Shown: positions 25,670 to 34,772 of the stretch, piece after piece
Position numbering within the stretch: the stretch's first letter is position 1
Layout: every line of letters starts with the position of its first letter
Assembly: GCF_019308285.1 (NCBI RefSeq)
Contig: NZ_WWEM01000010.1
Location: 62,001-126,000, forward strand
DNA length: 64,000 bases
Direction of reading: 5' to 3'
Source of the DNA: Flavobacterium quisquiliarum
GTDB lineage: Bacteria > Bacteroidota > Bacteroidia > Flavobacteriales > Flavobacteriaceae
Notes under the pieces: generated by a model
The model's input: only the letters and a program-made list of their open reading frames with translations
What the model was told of the DNA's origin: nothing
The model's database searches: none
Translations under genes and position numbers: made by a program

Positions 25670-27362
25670 TTGGAAATACGATTTTATAGTGGGCGTCTTC
25701 TCTAGTATAATTTCCTTTTAATTGTTTTACCATTCCTTCAATAATAATAAGTCCTAAAGAATCATTATTTTTTTCAAAATTGAAAACAGTTCCATTGTCG
25801 AAATAATGTACTATTATTTGATTTTCATCAGTCTTTTTAAGTTCCAAATTTAAAATGAGTTCTCCGACAGGATTTGCATGTTTTATGGAATTAGTCACCA
25901 GTTCGTTTAAAAGCAGTCCTAGAGAAAGTATTTTATCAACATTGAAAAGAATCTTTTCAGTATCGTTTAGGTATGTAAATACTCTTATACTGCTGTTTTG
26001 ATGGGTTTCAAATATTTTTCCGAGGTAATTTTGGGTCTCTACCAGGGCATTGTCATTATAATTAACACTGTAGGTATAAAGCTCATGAGCGATCATGATG
26101 GTTTTGATTCGCTGGTACAAATCATCAAATCTATATTTATAGTCTTCATTTTTTTCCTGCTCTTTTTGAAAATCAATGAGGCTTAAAATCACGGCTAAAT
26201 TATTTTTAACACGATGATTTAATTCCTGCACAAGAAATTGTTTTTCTTCGAGACTAGTTTTGAGAGCTAGATTATTTTCAAAGATTTTTCTTCTTTGTTT
26301 TTCAATTTTTCTTTTGTTCTTCATCAGCTGTCGAATAAACAAAGCCAGAACTAGAACTGAAATGATTAGTGTTGTATTGAAGATTCGGGAGTTTTTAATG
26401 TCTTTTTTAAGGGACTGTTTCTCCGTTTTTTCTTTTTCAAAATTGTATTGTGTTTCTAGTTCTTTGATCTTAAGATCTCGCTGTTCGCTGTAGAATTTTT
26501 TGTAGTATTCCGAAGCTTTTTTAAAATAATAAAGAGCAGAATCTGGCTCATTAACCTTTTCCAGTATCATACTTTTGGTTTTGTAGACATCTGCTGTATA
26601 ACTCAGAACATTTGATTTTGATACAATAGCCAGTGCTGAATCTATATAGACCGTAGCAGGTTGATACTCTTTTTTATCAAAGTAGTAGTAACTCAAATTA
26701 GTGTACATAGAAATAATAGCTTCATAGTGATGCTGCCTTTTGTACAAATAAAGTGCCCGCTGATAATGCTGTAATTCTTTTTCTGAATTTATTTTCCGAT
26801 TGCCAAGTGCTATAATCAACTGTACAACAGGCATGTTTAGAGTATCGTTCACCGTTTTTGCATACTTTTCTGCTTGAAGCGCCAGATTATATGCAACCTT
26901 TTTTGACCCACTTACACGATAATATGAAGATTTACGAATAAGAAAATTGGTATGGTTTTTAAACTTAAGTTGAGGATATTTGGAAATCAGCTGTTCTGCT
27001 TTATTTAATTCGTTTAGGCAGGAAGAGTAGTCGTCATTTATCTCAAAAATTAATGCTCGTTCAACATGAATTTTAAGTTGTTGCTCTGGGTTGGTTTGAG
27101 AATTACTGACTAAATTTTGGGAAAGTTTAAAAGATTCGTCATAAAGTCCCAGCTCAGTGAGAATTTTCATTTTCATAATATCCAGTTCAATTTTTGCTGA
27201 ACCTTGATATAAGTCACCATTTGTATTGATAATGTCTAAAGCTTCCTTAAAATTACAGTGTATTATTTTCTGCTCAAGATCTTTTTTCAAGTGCTCAAAA
27301 GAGGACTGTCCAAAACAAATTAAGGAGGTTAGAATTAGAAAAAGGCTAATGCAAAATCTCAC
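25662..27362 (-). CDS. TPR-containing sensor kinase, HisKA_2 type (system 2)
   Basis: A 566-aa sensor. A signal peptide (FLILTSLICFGQ) leads into a periplasmic array of about five or six TPR-like helical pairs (about 30-320), one membrane helix (about 335-353, TTLIISVLVLALFI), a short coiled coil and a HisKA_2 kinase core with His383 in QELNHRVKNNLAVILSL, a NELVTNSIKHA N-box and LGLIIIEGMVKQL. This kinase class is usually linked to light, stress or, as here, LytTR regulators. Translation appears to start at a GTG at 27362. The sensed signal is unknown; TPR domains suggest a protein or peptide partner. Confidence 0.9.
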   Translation of the reverse strand: MRFCISLFLILTSLICFGQSSFEHLKKDLEQKIIHCNFKEALDIINTNGDLYQGSAKIELDIMKMKILTELGLYDESFKLSQNLVSNSQTNPEQQLKIHVERALIFEINDDYSSCLNELNKAEQLISKYPQLKFKNHTNFLIRKSSYYRVSGSKKVAYNLALQAEKYAKTVNDTLNMPVVQLIIALGNRKINSEKELQHYQRALYLYKRQHHYEAIISMYTNLSYYYFDKKEYQPATVYIDSALAIVSKSNVLSYTADVYKTKSMILEKVNEPDSALYYFKKASEYYKKFYSEQRDLKIKELETQYNFEKEKTEKQSLKKDIKNSRIFNTTLIISVLVLALFIRQLMKNKRKIEKQRRKIFENNLALKTSLEEKQFLVQELNHRVKNNLAVILSLIDFQKEQEKNEDYKYRFDDLYQRIKTIMIAHELYTYSVNYNDNALVETQNYLGKIFETHQNSSIRVFTYLNDTEKILFNVDKILSLGLLLNELVTNSIKHANPVGELILNLELKKTDENQIIVHYFDNGTVFNFEKNNDSLGLIIIEGMVKQLKGNYTREDAHYKIVFPND

Positions 27363-27423
27363 TGCAGGAAAGATTAAAAAGAATAGATTAAAATTGTGTA
27401 ATGGTATTTTTTACGTTTCTATT

Positions 27424-27431
27424 CAAATTTA
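27424..27431 (-). promoter_or_regulatory. -7 element (TAAATTTG) of the system 2 operon
   Basis: On the minus strand TAAATTTG fits TAnnTTTG exactly, about 60 bases before the GTG start. The expected transcription start near 27418 puts the nearer LytTR repeat at about -43 to -51. Confidence 0.6.
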
Positions 27432-27459
27432 TAAAATAGATTATAATTTCCGAGATGAT

Positions 27460-27491
27460 TTGTTCTGAATCAGTTATTCTTTGTTCTGAAT
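27460..27491. promoter_or_regulatory. Candidate LytTR site upstream of the system 2 operon
   Basis: TTGTTCTGAAT occurs twice, at 27460-27470 and 27481-27491, identical over 11 bases and exactly 21 bp apart. Its core repeats the words found upstream of the adhesin. The position just upstream of the -7 element fits autoactivation. Confidence 0.7.
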
Positions 27492-27555
27492 TTTTTATAG
27501 GCAATAAAAAAGATATGTTTAAAAAGGTTTTATAATTCGTATGGAATAAAAAAAA

Positions 27556-27586
27556 GAAAACTACAACTCAAACAGCTGTAGTTTTC
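27556..27586 (-). terminator. Intrinsic terminator after the MscS gene
   Basis: GAAAACTACA pairs with TGTAGTTTTC over 10 bp around an 11-base loop. On the minus strand the stem is followed by a run of T, as expected for the gene ending at 27613. Confidence 0.82.
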
Positions 27587-27612
27587 TTTATATTGGGGTC
27601 TATATAATTCTC

Positions 27613-29967
27613 TTAGCTAGAGAAATTCAGACCTTTATTTTTAAAACTCACGTAAAGTTCTTGTCTGGCTAAACTTATTGTTTCTTCAGTTCTATAAATA
27701 CTGCACCAAAATTTGATTAAAAGTTTATATTTTCCGTCAGAAATAGCACTGTAATAAATTTGTGATGGTTTTGAACTGTTTACCATTGGTAGATTTGCCA
27801 ATGTTTCGTTTACTATTAAATTAATTTCTTCTGGAACCGTTTCTCCTACAATCTCAAAAGTAACTTCAACTAATTTGTAATTATCGGTATACGTCCAGTT
27901 GGTAATATTCTGCGATAATAAATTACCATTTGGAATAATGATTTCCGCACCATTTGGGGCATTGATTTTGGTTGTTCTAAGTCCCATCGATTTTACTCGG
28001 CCTGATTCTGAACTAATTTCCACCACATCGCCAATCTGAATTGGTTTATCAAAAATTAAAATAATGCCCGATACAAAGTTGTTTACAATATTCTGAAGCC
28101 CAAGTCCGACACCTACACCTAAAGCGCCTAAAAGAATACTCAATTTATCTAAAGGCATTCCAGACGCAGCAACAGCTAAAAGATAACCACTTATTAAAAC
28201 GACCAATCTGGTAATTAATAATTTAGAATGCTGTCTTTTGTTGATATTTTCTTCGTTTTCTTCATCAATTTCTCCAAAGAAATACGCAACATAGTTTTGA
28301 AGTAAATGTGCTGCCCAAATGATAATAAAGAATAAAACGATATTACCTAAAGTAAAGGTAATACTTCCGATAGTATTTGGATGACTTAATAACTTTTGAA
28401 AAGCGGCACGAAGTGATTCCCAAATATTTAAGTTGGAAGCAATAACAATCAGCCACATATAACTGATTACAATGATAAATGGCTTCTTTAAAGTGTCAGA
28501 TAAATTTTCGTAATCGAACATTTTTACGATGCCTCTTTTTACTCTTGTGGTGTAAATCTGTAACAGAATAATTTCAAGAATAATCTTCAATAAAACACTC
28601 AAAGCAACAATCTGCGTAAGCGAAATAAATGCTGTTAAACTTAGCATATTAGAAAGAGAAACTCTTCCGAATACATTATAAAGAATAGACAAAACATTTA
28701 AAGCAATAAAAAGGATGCTTGCCCATTTAAAGAAAGCTTTAATATATAGCTCTTCTTTTAATGTTTTGATTTGTACCAAGCCATAACGAATACCCAGAAC
28801 ATTAATGGCAACAAAAGCAAATCGCTGCAACAAACCAATTGTTATAAATAAATCAAGAAAGCAAAGCGCAAAGAATAATCCTAAAAGCATTAACCAGTTA
28901 CGCATTGAAACTCCTGACCACTGATTTTTGAAAAGTACTGTTAAAGCTCCAAGTAAAATAAGTTGCATAAATTCCAGAAAAAGGGCAGGAGCATATAAGT
29001 TGGTTACCACAACAATATTTAAAGCAATCACAATTACGGGAACTATAGTACCACGATTTAAATATTTAAAGTTTAGCTGCGAAAGATTTTCGAAGTGCCC
29101 GTTTGTTTTAAGGTATTTAATATTTCTGGAGATATACCAAAATAATAGTCCCATGAAAAAACAAAGCGTGATTAAAGCGCCGGCTTTATAACCAACATAA
29201 TAGGCTGCAACATTTTCTTCAATAATAATTTTTGCTTTAATATTATGTGTTACTTTTTTGTTTGCAGCAGAATCGCTAATCTGCCATAAAGAAGGATATT
29301 CTTTGTTGAAAATATTTATTCCAGACTTTTCAAGTTTGCTTTCAACAGTCACCAAAGCGTTTGAAACAGCTATTCGGCGTTGTACAATCAGTCTTTTTTT
29401 AGTGTTTAATACAGTCTGATTAGTAGTCATTAAACTATCTGTACCAACATAGTGTTTTTTTAGATTAGCAAATTCTTTTTTAAATTGCTTACGGCGTATA
29501 GTATCTCGTATTAAGGTAATTAAAGTTTTGTCTTTACGAAGTTCAATAACACGTTTTTTTATGTTTTCGAGATTCAGATTGTGTTCGTTTACGGCTTTAT
29601 TCTGATCTTCTAATTCCTGCTGTATTTCCTGCAGTACTATGCGATACATTTGCTGGTTACGTACATTTGGATTAGCACCTTTTAAACTTGCCAGAATAAG
29701 GTTCAGCTTACTTTCAGTGCGTTTCATGTCGCCAAAAAGATGATGTGTGTCGCCTTTAAAATCAATATCATTATAGGCAGATTCCAGAACTTCTTCTGCT
29801 TTTTCAATAGACATTAAATAATCACTGTCGGTGGCAGTACTGTCATTGAAAAGTCTTCCAGGAGTTTGCTTTTTAGCTGGCTGCTGTTCTTGAGAATTAC
29901 TTTGCAGGGAAAGTAAAAAAAAGAAAAATAAAGGTAAAAAATAAAGTGGTCTTTTTTGAAAAATCAT
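27613..29967 (-). CDS. Mechanosensitive ion channel, MscS/MscK-like
   Basis: A 784-aa inner membrane channel that releases solutes upon osmotic downshock. A signal peptide (FFFFLLSLQSNSQ) and a long helical periplasmic region (about 25-255) precede about ten membrane helices. The pore helix carries the MscS pattern LSILLGALGVGVGLGLQNIVNNFVSGIILIF, followed by the cytosolic beta domain (PIQIGDVVEI, RTTKINAPNGAEIIIPNG). The size and periplasmic part resemble large MscK/YbiO-like members. It is a single-gene unit with a good terminator. Confidence 0.94.
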   Translation of the reverse strand: MIFQKRPLYFLPLFFFFLLSLQSNSQEQQPAKKQTPGRLFNDSTATDSDYLMSIEKAEEVLESAYNDIDFKGDTHHLFGDMKRTESKLNLILASLKGANPNVRNQQMYRIVLQEIQQELEDQNKAVNEHNLNLENIKKRVIELRKDKTLITLIRDTIRRKQFKKEFANLKKHYVGTDSLMTTNQTVLNTKKRLIVQRRIAVSNALVTVESKLEKSGINIFNKEYPSLWQISDSAANKKVTHNIKAKIIIEENVAAYYVGYKAGALITLCFFMGLLFWYISRNIKYLKTNGHFENLSQLNFKYLNRGTIVPVIVIALNIVVVTNLYAPALFLEFMQLILLGALTVLFKNQWSGVSMRNWLMLLGLFFALCFLDLFITIGLLQRFAFVAINVLGIRYGLVQIKTLKEELYIKAFFKWASILFIALNVLSILYNVFGRVSLSNMLSLTAFISLTQIVALSVLLKIILEIILLQIYTTRVKRGIVKMFDYENLSDTLKKPFIIVISYMWLIVIASNLNIWESLRAAFQKLLSHPNTIGSITFTLGNIVLFFIIIWAAHLLQNYVAYFFGEIDEENEENINKRQHSKLLITRLVVLISGYLLAVAASGMPLDKLSILLGALGVGVGLGLQNIVNNFVSGIILIFDKPIQIGDVVEISSESGRVKSMGLRTTKINAPNGAEIIIPNGNLLSQNITNWTYTDNYKLVEVTFEIVGETVPEEINLIVNETLANLPMVNSSKPSQIYYSAISDGKYKLLIKFWCSIYRTEETISLARQELYVSFKNKGLNFSS

Positions 29968-30112
29968 AATTTAATGGCTTGTTTAGGGAGCTCAAATGTA
30001 ATTTTTTTTATAAAACTTTTCATCAACAAAAAATTAAATTAGACGTATCAGACCATTTTTTCGTCAGATTTGAATTATAAAGCTGCAAACTGAATTTTTC
30101 ATTTGATTATTT

Positions 30113-30244
30113 TTAAAATAAAAATAGAATTATAAAAAACAGCAGGAATGATGCGCTGACTAAGAAAACAATAACAATATTAATTGTTTTTTGGGCTTTA
30201 AGCAGTTCTTCCATGCTCATTTCACTTGGTTTCTTTCGTTTCAT
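30113..30244 (-). CDS. Small single-helix membrane protein (43 aa)
   Basis: A 43-codon ORF between the channel gene and the divergent HxlR gene. It has a basic, charged N-terminus (MKRKKPSEMSMEELLKAQ) and one hydrophobic helix to the end (INIVIVFLVSASFLLFFIILFLF). Such positively charged N-terminus plus single-helix proteins are common unannotated small inner membrane proteins. The codons look typical for this genome. Function unknown. Confidence 0.6.
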   Translation of the reverse strand: MKRKKPSEMSMEELLKAQKTINIVIVFLVSASFLLFFIILFLF

Positions 30245-30334
30245 TTTCTATTTTTACATTACAATCTGTACAAAATTTAATTAAAAAAGAATCCAAAACA
30301 ATAGGTCAATTTTTTTTGACTACCCTGTAAAACT

Positions 30335-30628
30335 ATGGAAGAAGTAGAAACTTGTCCGGCACAAAGGCTTTTAAAAATGTTATCCGGAAAATGGAAAGCA
30401 GAAATTTTTCGTTTGTCAGTAGAATCGCCTTTGCGATTTAATACTTTGCTGAGACAAATTCAAGGATCAAATAAACAATCTTTGGCCACAGCTTTGAAAG
30501 AATTAGAAGAAGAAGGACTTTTGGAAAAAACAACAATTAAGTTAAAACCGCTACACATTGAATACAATCTTACAGAAAAAGGAAAAGCTTTGATTCCTGT
30601 TTTCCAGCAGTTAGAAGGGTTATCTTAG
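30335..30628 (+). CDS. HxlR-family winged-helix regulator
   Basis: A 97-aa regulator with the HxlR pattern CPAQRLLKMLSGKWKAEIFRLSVESPLRFNTLLRQIQG followed by the recognition helix region NKQSLATALKELEEEGLLEK and a wing. The single N-terminal cysteine (Cys7) is where related regulators sense aldehydes, quinones or oxidants. It is a lone gene with no target beside it; the divergent 43-aa membrane protein and the DUF4870 protein are the only neighbours. Confidence 0.92.
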   Translation: MEEVETCPAQRLLKMLSGKWKAEIFRLSVESPLRFNTLLRQIQGSNKQSLATALKELEEEGLLEKTTIKLKPLHIEYNLTEKGKALIPVFQQLEGLS

Positions 30629-30807
30629 TGGGAAAATAGAGAATAGAATATAGAGAATAGATTATCTGGGAAGAAAAAGTCTATTTAAAGTAGAAAAGAT
30701 CCCCAAGTACTACTCAGTGTGACCCCACGGAAACCACTGAGATTCTTTGAGAATCAAATCCTACATCCAAAAAATAAAAACGTCAGCTAAAAGGCGAGTA
30801 CGGATTA

Positions 30808-31137
30808 TTAGTCAATAAAACCAAATTTATCTTCGAAGATTTTTCCTATTACAGGAATTGGTTTCTTTTGTTCATTTGCAGCATTTATAATTCCAAAAAT
30901 CCATAAAATCAAGATTACGTAACCAACGTAACTTAAAAAATATAAGGCAGGAACGATACTTACAACAATTGATAAAGCAATATTTATGGCTAATGAAACC
31001 AGAAAGATTCCAAAACCTTGCTTTAAATGGTAACTCACTAAATCACTTTTAGGAGTTAAATCTTTACTTTTAACAAACGCTACAATCCACCCAATAATAG
31101 TGATATAGCTTAAAATAGAAAGAGTTTTATTATTCAT
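30808..31137 (-). CDS. DUF4870 membrane protein
   Basis: A 109-aa membrane protein with three or four helices (TLSILSYITIIGWIVAFV; GIFLVSLAINIALSIVVSIVPALYFLSYVGYVILILWIFGIINAANEQKKPIPVIG). The helix with H-L-K-Q-G before it and the C-terminal AANEQKKPIP-x-IG signature match DUF4870. The role of this widespread family is not established. It is separate from the regulator system to its right. Confidence 0.85.
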   Translation of the reverse strand: MNNKTLSILSYITIIGWIVAFVKSKDLTPKSDLVSYHLKQGFGIFLVSLAINIALSIVVSIVPALYFLSYVGYVILILWIFGIINAANEQKKPIPVIGKIFEDKFGFID

Positions 31138-31268
31138 CGTTTTAGTATTTATTACGTCAAAAGTAGAAGCAATAAACCGATGCTGAAAGACTTGTTTTGT
31201 CTATGGGCGTTTTGAATTGGTATTAGGAAGATTTTGATTGTTAATGGTTGATTGTTTATGGTTTATGG

Positions 31269-31289
31269 TTTGTTGTTTGTTGTTTGTTG
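31269..31289. repeat. Short heptamer tandem repeat (TTTGTTG x3)
   Basis: Three exact copies of TTTGTTG follow TTTATGG-type near copies from about 31254. The stretch lies in the gap between the DUF4870 gene and the third regulator gene. Confidence 0.55.
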
Positions 31290-31317
31290 TTTACCTTAAG
31301 TACCTGAAACTTGGAAT

Positions 31318-32052
31318 TTAATCTTTCATTAATTTAAAAAACTGTTCTTTTTTTCCTCTCGAAATTGGGACAACCGACTTATCATTCATGTGTACCATTC
31401 CTTCACGAGAGTAGCTTACAATTGAATTTACATTGATTAAATGGGATTGATGAACTCTAAAAAACATTGGAGGCTCTAACATGTCTTCGTAATTTTTCAG
31501 CGGTTTTGAAACCATTATTTTTCTGCCATCTATTAAAAAGAAAGTAGTGTACGAACCCGAAGTTTCGCATCTTAAAATTTGTTCTAATTTGACTACATAC
31601 ATCGCTTCCTGAGTTGGGAGAATAATTCGATCAGGCGTTTTGGAGAGATTCTGCTGTAATTCGGTCAATTGTTGTTTTTCCAAAACTCTTTCTTGTAAAA
31701 GAGCGATACGATCAATAGCTGTTTTAAGTTCGTCGGGATCAATTGGTTTTAAAAGATAATCGATCGCGCTGTATTTAAACGCGTTTATAGCATGCTGTTC
31801 GTAAGCCGTTGTAAAAATAAGATGAAACGAATTAAATGAAATTTGCTGTAAAACATCAAAACCAGTCCCATTTTGAAGCATAATGTCCATAAAAACTAAA
31901 TCGGGTTTTAAACGATTAATTAATTTTACGGCTTCTTCAACACTTTCCGCATAAGCTATAATCTGAATTTGATCTTGCGCCACCATTTCAAGCATAATAG
32001 ATAAAGCTTCGCGAATGCGCTGTTCGTCTTCAATAATAATAGTTTTATACAT
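31318..32052 (-). CDS. LytTR-family response regulator (system 3)
   Basis: A 244-aa regulator. The receiver (about 3-120) has EDE at 8-10, phosphoacceptor Asp56 in LVFMDIMLQNGTG and LLKP near 104. A Gln-rich linker (LQERVLEKQQLTELQQ) leads to a LytTR domain (about 148-244) with ILRCETSGSYTTFFLIDGR and FFRVHQSHLINV. It begins 5 bases after the kinase gene. No convincing 21-bp direct repeat was found upstream of this pair, so its targets are unknown. Confidence 0.93.
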   Translation of the reverse strand: MYKTIIIEDEQRIREALSIMLEMVAQDQIQIIAYAESVEEAVKLINRLKPDLVFMDIMLQNGTGFDVLQQISFNSFHLIFTTAYEQHAINAFKYSAIDYLLKPIDPDELKTAIDRIALLQERVLEKQQLTELQQNLSKTPDRIILPTQEAMYVVKLEQILRCETSGSYTTFFLIDGRKIMVSKPLKNYEDMLEPPMFFRVHQSHLINVNSIVSYSREGMVHMNDKSVVPISRGKKEQFFKLMKD

Positions 32053-32057
32053 TTTTT

Positions 32058-34049
32058 TTACAGGATTGGAATGTTAATAATTACGATACAGCCCGTTTCA
32101 CCGTTTTCGGATTCTTTTTCTAAAACCTGAAATCCCGCTGATGGATGTTCTTTTTGCATTTTAGCTAATCTTTCGTCTGTAATAGTAGTAGACAGCGATT
32201 GATGATTTTCTTTTATTTTAAGTTTACGTGAAGCGGCGAGACCAATTCCATTATCTTTAATTACACAAATTAGATTTTTCTGATCGGTTTGCTGTGTGAA
32301 ATTAAGCTGCAATAATCCTTTTTCTTCTTTTGGCTTTGGCTTTAAACCGTGTTCAACTGCATTTTCTATAAAGGGCTGAATTAATAATGGTGGGATCAAT
32401 ATTCCATCTTCCACCGATTCATCGCATACAATGTTATATTCAAAACTATTATTTAGACGAAGCTGTTGTAACTCAATGTAATTTTTCAGAGTATTAATTT
32501 CTTCTTCCAGAGAAATAGTTTCTTTTCTCGATTGTTCCAAAATCTGTCGCGTTAGTTTGGCAAATTTATTTAAATAAGAAACCGCTGGAATGGTATCTTT
32601 TTGCAGAATCATACTTTGAATATTTCCTAAAGCATTAAAGATAAAATGCGGATCCATCTGCGAACGCAGCAATCTTCTTTCCAGTGAAAGTCTTGCAGCA
32701 AGGTTTTCAATTGTTTCTTTTTCCATTAATTGCACCTTAAGTTCGCTATTGGCCTGTTCCTGTTTTAGAGTTTCTTCTCTTTTTAAGTAATAACGTTGCC
32801 TGAAATAGTACGAACGAAACATAAATACAAGTCCAATCAATAAAACGCCAGCAATACCATAACCTAAAAGTTTATTCTGCTGTTCCAGTTCATTTTCGAG
32901 TTCAAGTTGTTTGATGCGCTCTATTTTTTTAGAAGATTCATATCGTGCATCAGCGTTCTGTAAAAGTTTCTGTGTGCTTTCATTATATTTTAACTGATTG
33001 AATTTGGTGTACAAAGTATCATAACCATAATAAGCTTTATAATCATTTCTTTTTACAGCGACCTCTTTCAAACAATTATAAAAAGTTGCTAGAAGATAAT
33101 TATCAGTATAAGGAAGACTCTGCTGGTATTTAATTCCTTCAATAAATAATAATTCTGCTTTTGTGTAATCTCCTTTTTCGTTATAATATGTTCCCTGTAA
33201 CCCAATAGCACTTCTGTAAATGATTTTTATGTTGTATTTCTGGGCAATCTCGGTTGCTTTTTTGAGATTATCCATCATTGACTTTTCTTCAATTGGTTTT
33301 GGGCCTTTTGAATAAAGATCAGCCAGATTGATATAAGCAATTCCAATGTTGCTTTTACTGATTATATTATGACCATGTCTTTCTGCATAAGTAACAGTTT
33401 CCTTAAAGAAGTTTAAGGTAGCTAACCATTCTTCTTTAAATCCTAGTTCTAATCTATCAGTTAAATAACCTCCAAAAGCAAGCCTTGCATACAATTGACT
33501 TTCAGGATCATTTGCTTTTGCCGCATGTTGTAAAGCTTCCCAAGAATATTTTTTAACCTTTTCTGGTGAAGAAGGAGAAAATAAATAAGAGATATCCGAA
33601 GCCACTTTAGCACATTGGTCGTGAGCCTTTATTTTAGAAAATAGTTGATAGGATTTTAAAAGATTTTCTAGTGCCTGAGGTTTATCATCTATATAAGATT
33701 TTAAAGCTCCTTGAGCTAGAGTGGCAAAGGCTTTAACTCGAATTTTGTTTGTTTTTTCGGCTAGGATATAAGCGGTGTCAGCATAACGGGCAAATTCTTT
33801 TAAATGGAGCAACCGTCTTTGTGTAAGTGCCAGATAAGAATAGCAAATCACTTCATCATCAATATTTTTTCTCTTTTTGGCTAAAGCCAATGCCTGAAGC
33901 TGTATTTTTTTGCTGGCAGAAGAATCTGAGAAACGTTTGGAATAACCATAAGCGGCTATTTTCTCGATAGAAGAAACTTCCTGAGCATTAGAATAAGAAA
34001 AGAATAAAGTAAATAGGAAAAATAACCATTTTGAATGGCTGTCCTTCAT
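32058..34049 (-). CDS. TPR-containing LytS-type sensor kinase (system 3)
   Basis: A 663-aa sensor. The start at 34049 gives a clean signal peptide (WLFFLFTLFFSYSNAQ); in-frame ATGs upstream lie on top of or before the promoter. A periplasmic helical TPR-like region (about 30-370) is followed by one membrane helix (KLLGYGIAGVLLIGLVFMF), a coiled coil and a His_kinase core with the phosphoacceptor in RSQMDPHFIFNALGNIQSM and PPLLIQPFIENAVEHGLKP. Cytosolic signalling passes to the following LytTR regulator. Confidence 0.91.
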   Translation of the reverse strand: MKDSHSKWLFFLFTLFFSYSNAQEVSSIEKIAAYGYSKRFSDSSASKKIQLQALALAKKRKNIDDEVICYSYLALTQRRLLHLKEFARYADTAYILAEKTNKIRVKAFATLAQGALKSYIDDKPQALENLLKSYQLFSKIKAHDQCAKVASDISYLFSPSSPEKVKKYSWEALQHAAKANDPESQLYARLAFGGYLTDRLELGFKEEWLATLNFFKETVTYAERHGHNIISKSNIGIAYINLADLYSKGPKPIEEKSMMDNLKKATEIAQKYNIKIIYRSAIGLQGTYYNEKGDYTKAELLFIEGIKYQQSLPYTDNYLLATFYNCLKEVAVKRNDYKAYYGYDTLYTKFNQLKYNESTQKLLQNADARYESSKKIERIKQLELENELEQQNKLLGYGIAGVLLIGLVFMFRSYYFRQRYYLKREETLKQEQANSELKVQLMEKETIENLAARLSLERRLLRSQMDPHFIFNALGNIQSMILQKDTIPAVSYLNKFAKLTRQILEQSRKETISLEEEINTLKNYIELQQLRLNNSFEYNIVCDESVEDGILIPPLLIQPFIENAVEHGLKPKPKEEKGLLQLNFTQQTDQKNLICVIKDNGIGLAASRKLKIKENHQSLSTTITDERLAKMQKEHPSAGFQVLEKESENGETGCIVIINIPIL

Positions 34050-34093
34050 CAGATTAAAAGTATTTTTTGCGTGCATATAGTGGTAATTGTAGC

Positions 34094-34124
34094 CAAAGTA
34101 CAAATTGAGAATTGACTGACCAAA
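34094..34124 (-). promoter_or_regulatory. Candidate promoter of system 3 operon
   Basis: On the minus strand a TTTG is followed after exactly 20 bases by TACTTTG, one base short of TAnnTTTG. The start would be near 34088, compatible with the ATG at 34049. Confidence 0.4.
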
Positions 34125-34321
34125 AAAAACGAGCGTCAATTTTTAGTGCAAAATTCTTGTGAAGCCCTGTTTTTTAGGCTGTTTGCAAAGCTTCTTTTCT
34201 TGATAAAAGCATAGAATCGCCAAATAAAAATCTAAAACCTCCATTTGCCAATTCAGAATTGTAGCAGCTCGATCTTAGTAGTAATCTTGTTGTTATTAAT
34301 TTTTTTTTAAACCCTTAAATT

Positions 34322-34771
34322 ATGAATAAGAAAATTTTTACATCACTGCTTGTAGTTTGTCTTTTTTTATCTGCTTTAACTTATGGACAGCAGGAGGATA
34401 AACGTATTAAAATTGAAATTTCTCTGAAAGATGGGAATAAAGTGGTAAAAGGTGCGGTTAGATCGGCTACTTTTTCGTTTACTAAAAGTGTTATGAATGC
34501 TGAAACAAACGAAATTAAAAACAATTATTATTTTTCACTTGATTTTGAAAAGCAAGATATTGCTTTATTAACTGCATTTATGAAAAATAAAAATGGAATC
34601 GACGGGCAAATAACCATGACAGATACTTATGGAAAACAGCCAACTAGAAAATTTGATTTTACAAAAGGAAGAATCGATTCTCTAAGTGATCAGATTACAG
34701 CAGATTATAACAGTGCTTATATGTCGCTTATCTGTGATACTTTGGTTATTGATGGTGTTAAAATTGACTAG
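34322..34771 (+). CDS. Secreted hypothetical protein, weakly Hcp/TssD-like
   Basis: A 149-aa protein with a signal peptide (SLLVVCLFLSALTYGQ). The mature part is a beta-rich domain; the strand pattern YYFSLDFEKQDIALLTAFM, DGQITMTDTYGK, RKFDFTKGRI and the final CDTLVIDGVKID faintly recalls the single-domain Hcp/TssD fold of Bacteroidetes, but exported by Sec instead. That resemblance is by eye only. It leads a four-gene operon (next start one base after its stop) that ends at the terminator at 36311. Confidence 0.6.
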   Translation: MNKKIFTSLLVVCLFLSALTYGQQEDKRIKIEISLKDGNKVVKGAVRSATFSFTKSVMNAETNEIKNNYYFSLDFEKQDIALLTAFMKNKNGIDGQITMTDTYGKQPTRKFDFTKGRIDSLSDQITADYNSAYMSLICDTLVIDGVKID

Positions 34772-34772
34772 G

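Noticed and set aside
30713..30755. Two small hairpins (CTCAGTG with CACTGAG; GATTCT with AGAATC)
   Set aside because: Short stems without a T-run, in low-complexity DNA. Possibly the remnant of a REP-like element, but unsupported.
34050..34321. A LytTR repeat pair for system 3
   Set aside because: I looked for words repeating at 21 bp in this upstream region and found none convincing.
34686..34772. N-terminal extension of the PH-like membrane protein
   Set aside because: It would overlap 86 bases of the upstream gene and adds no sensible sequence; the ATG at 34773 follows the upstream stop directly.
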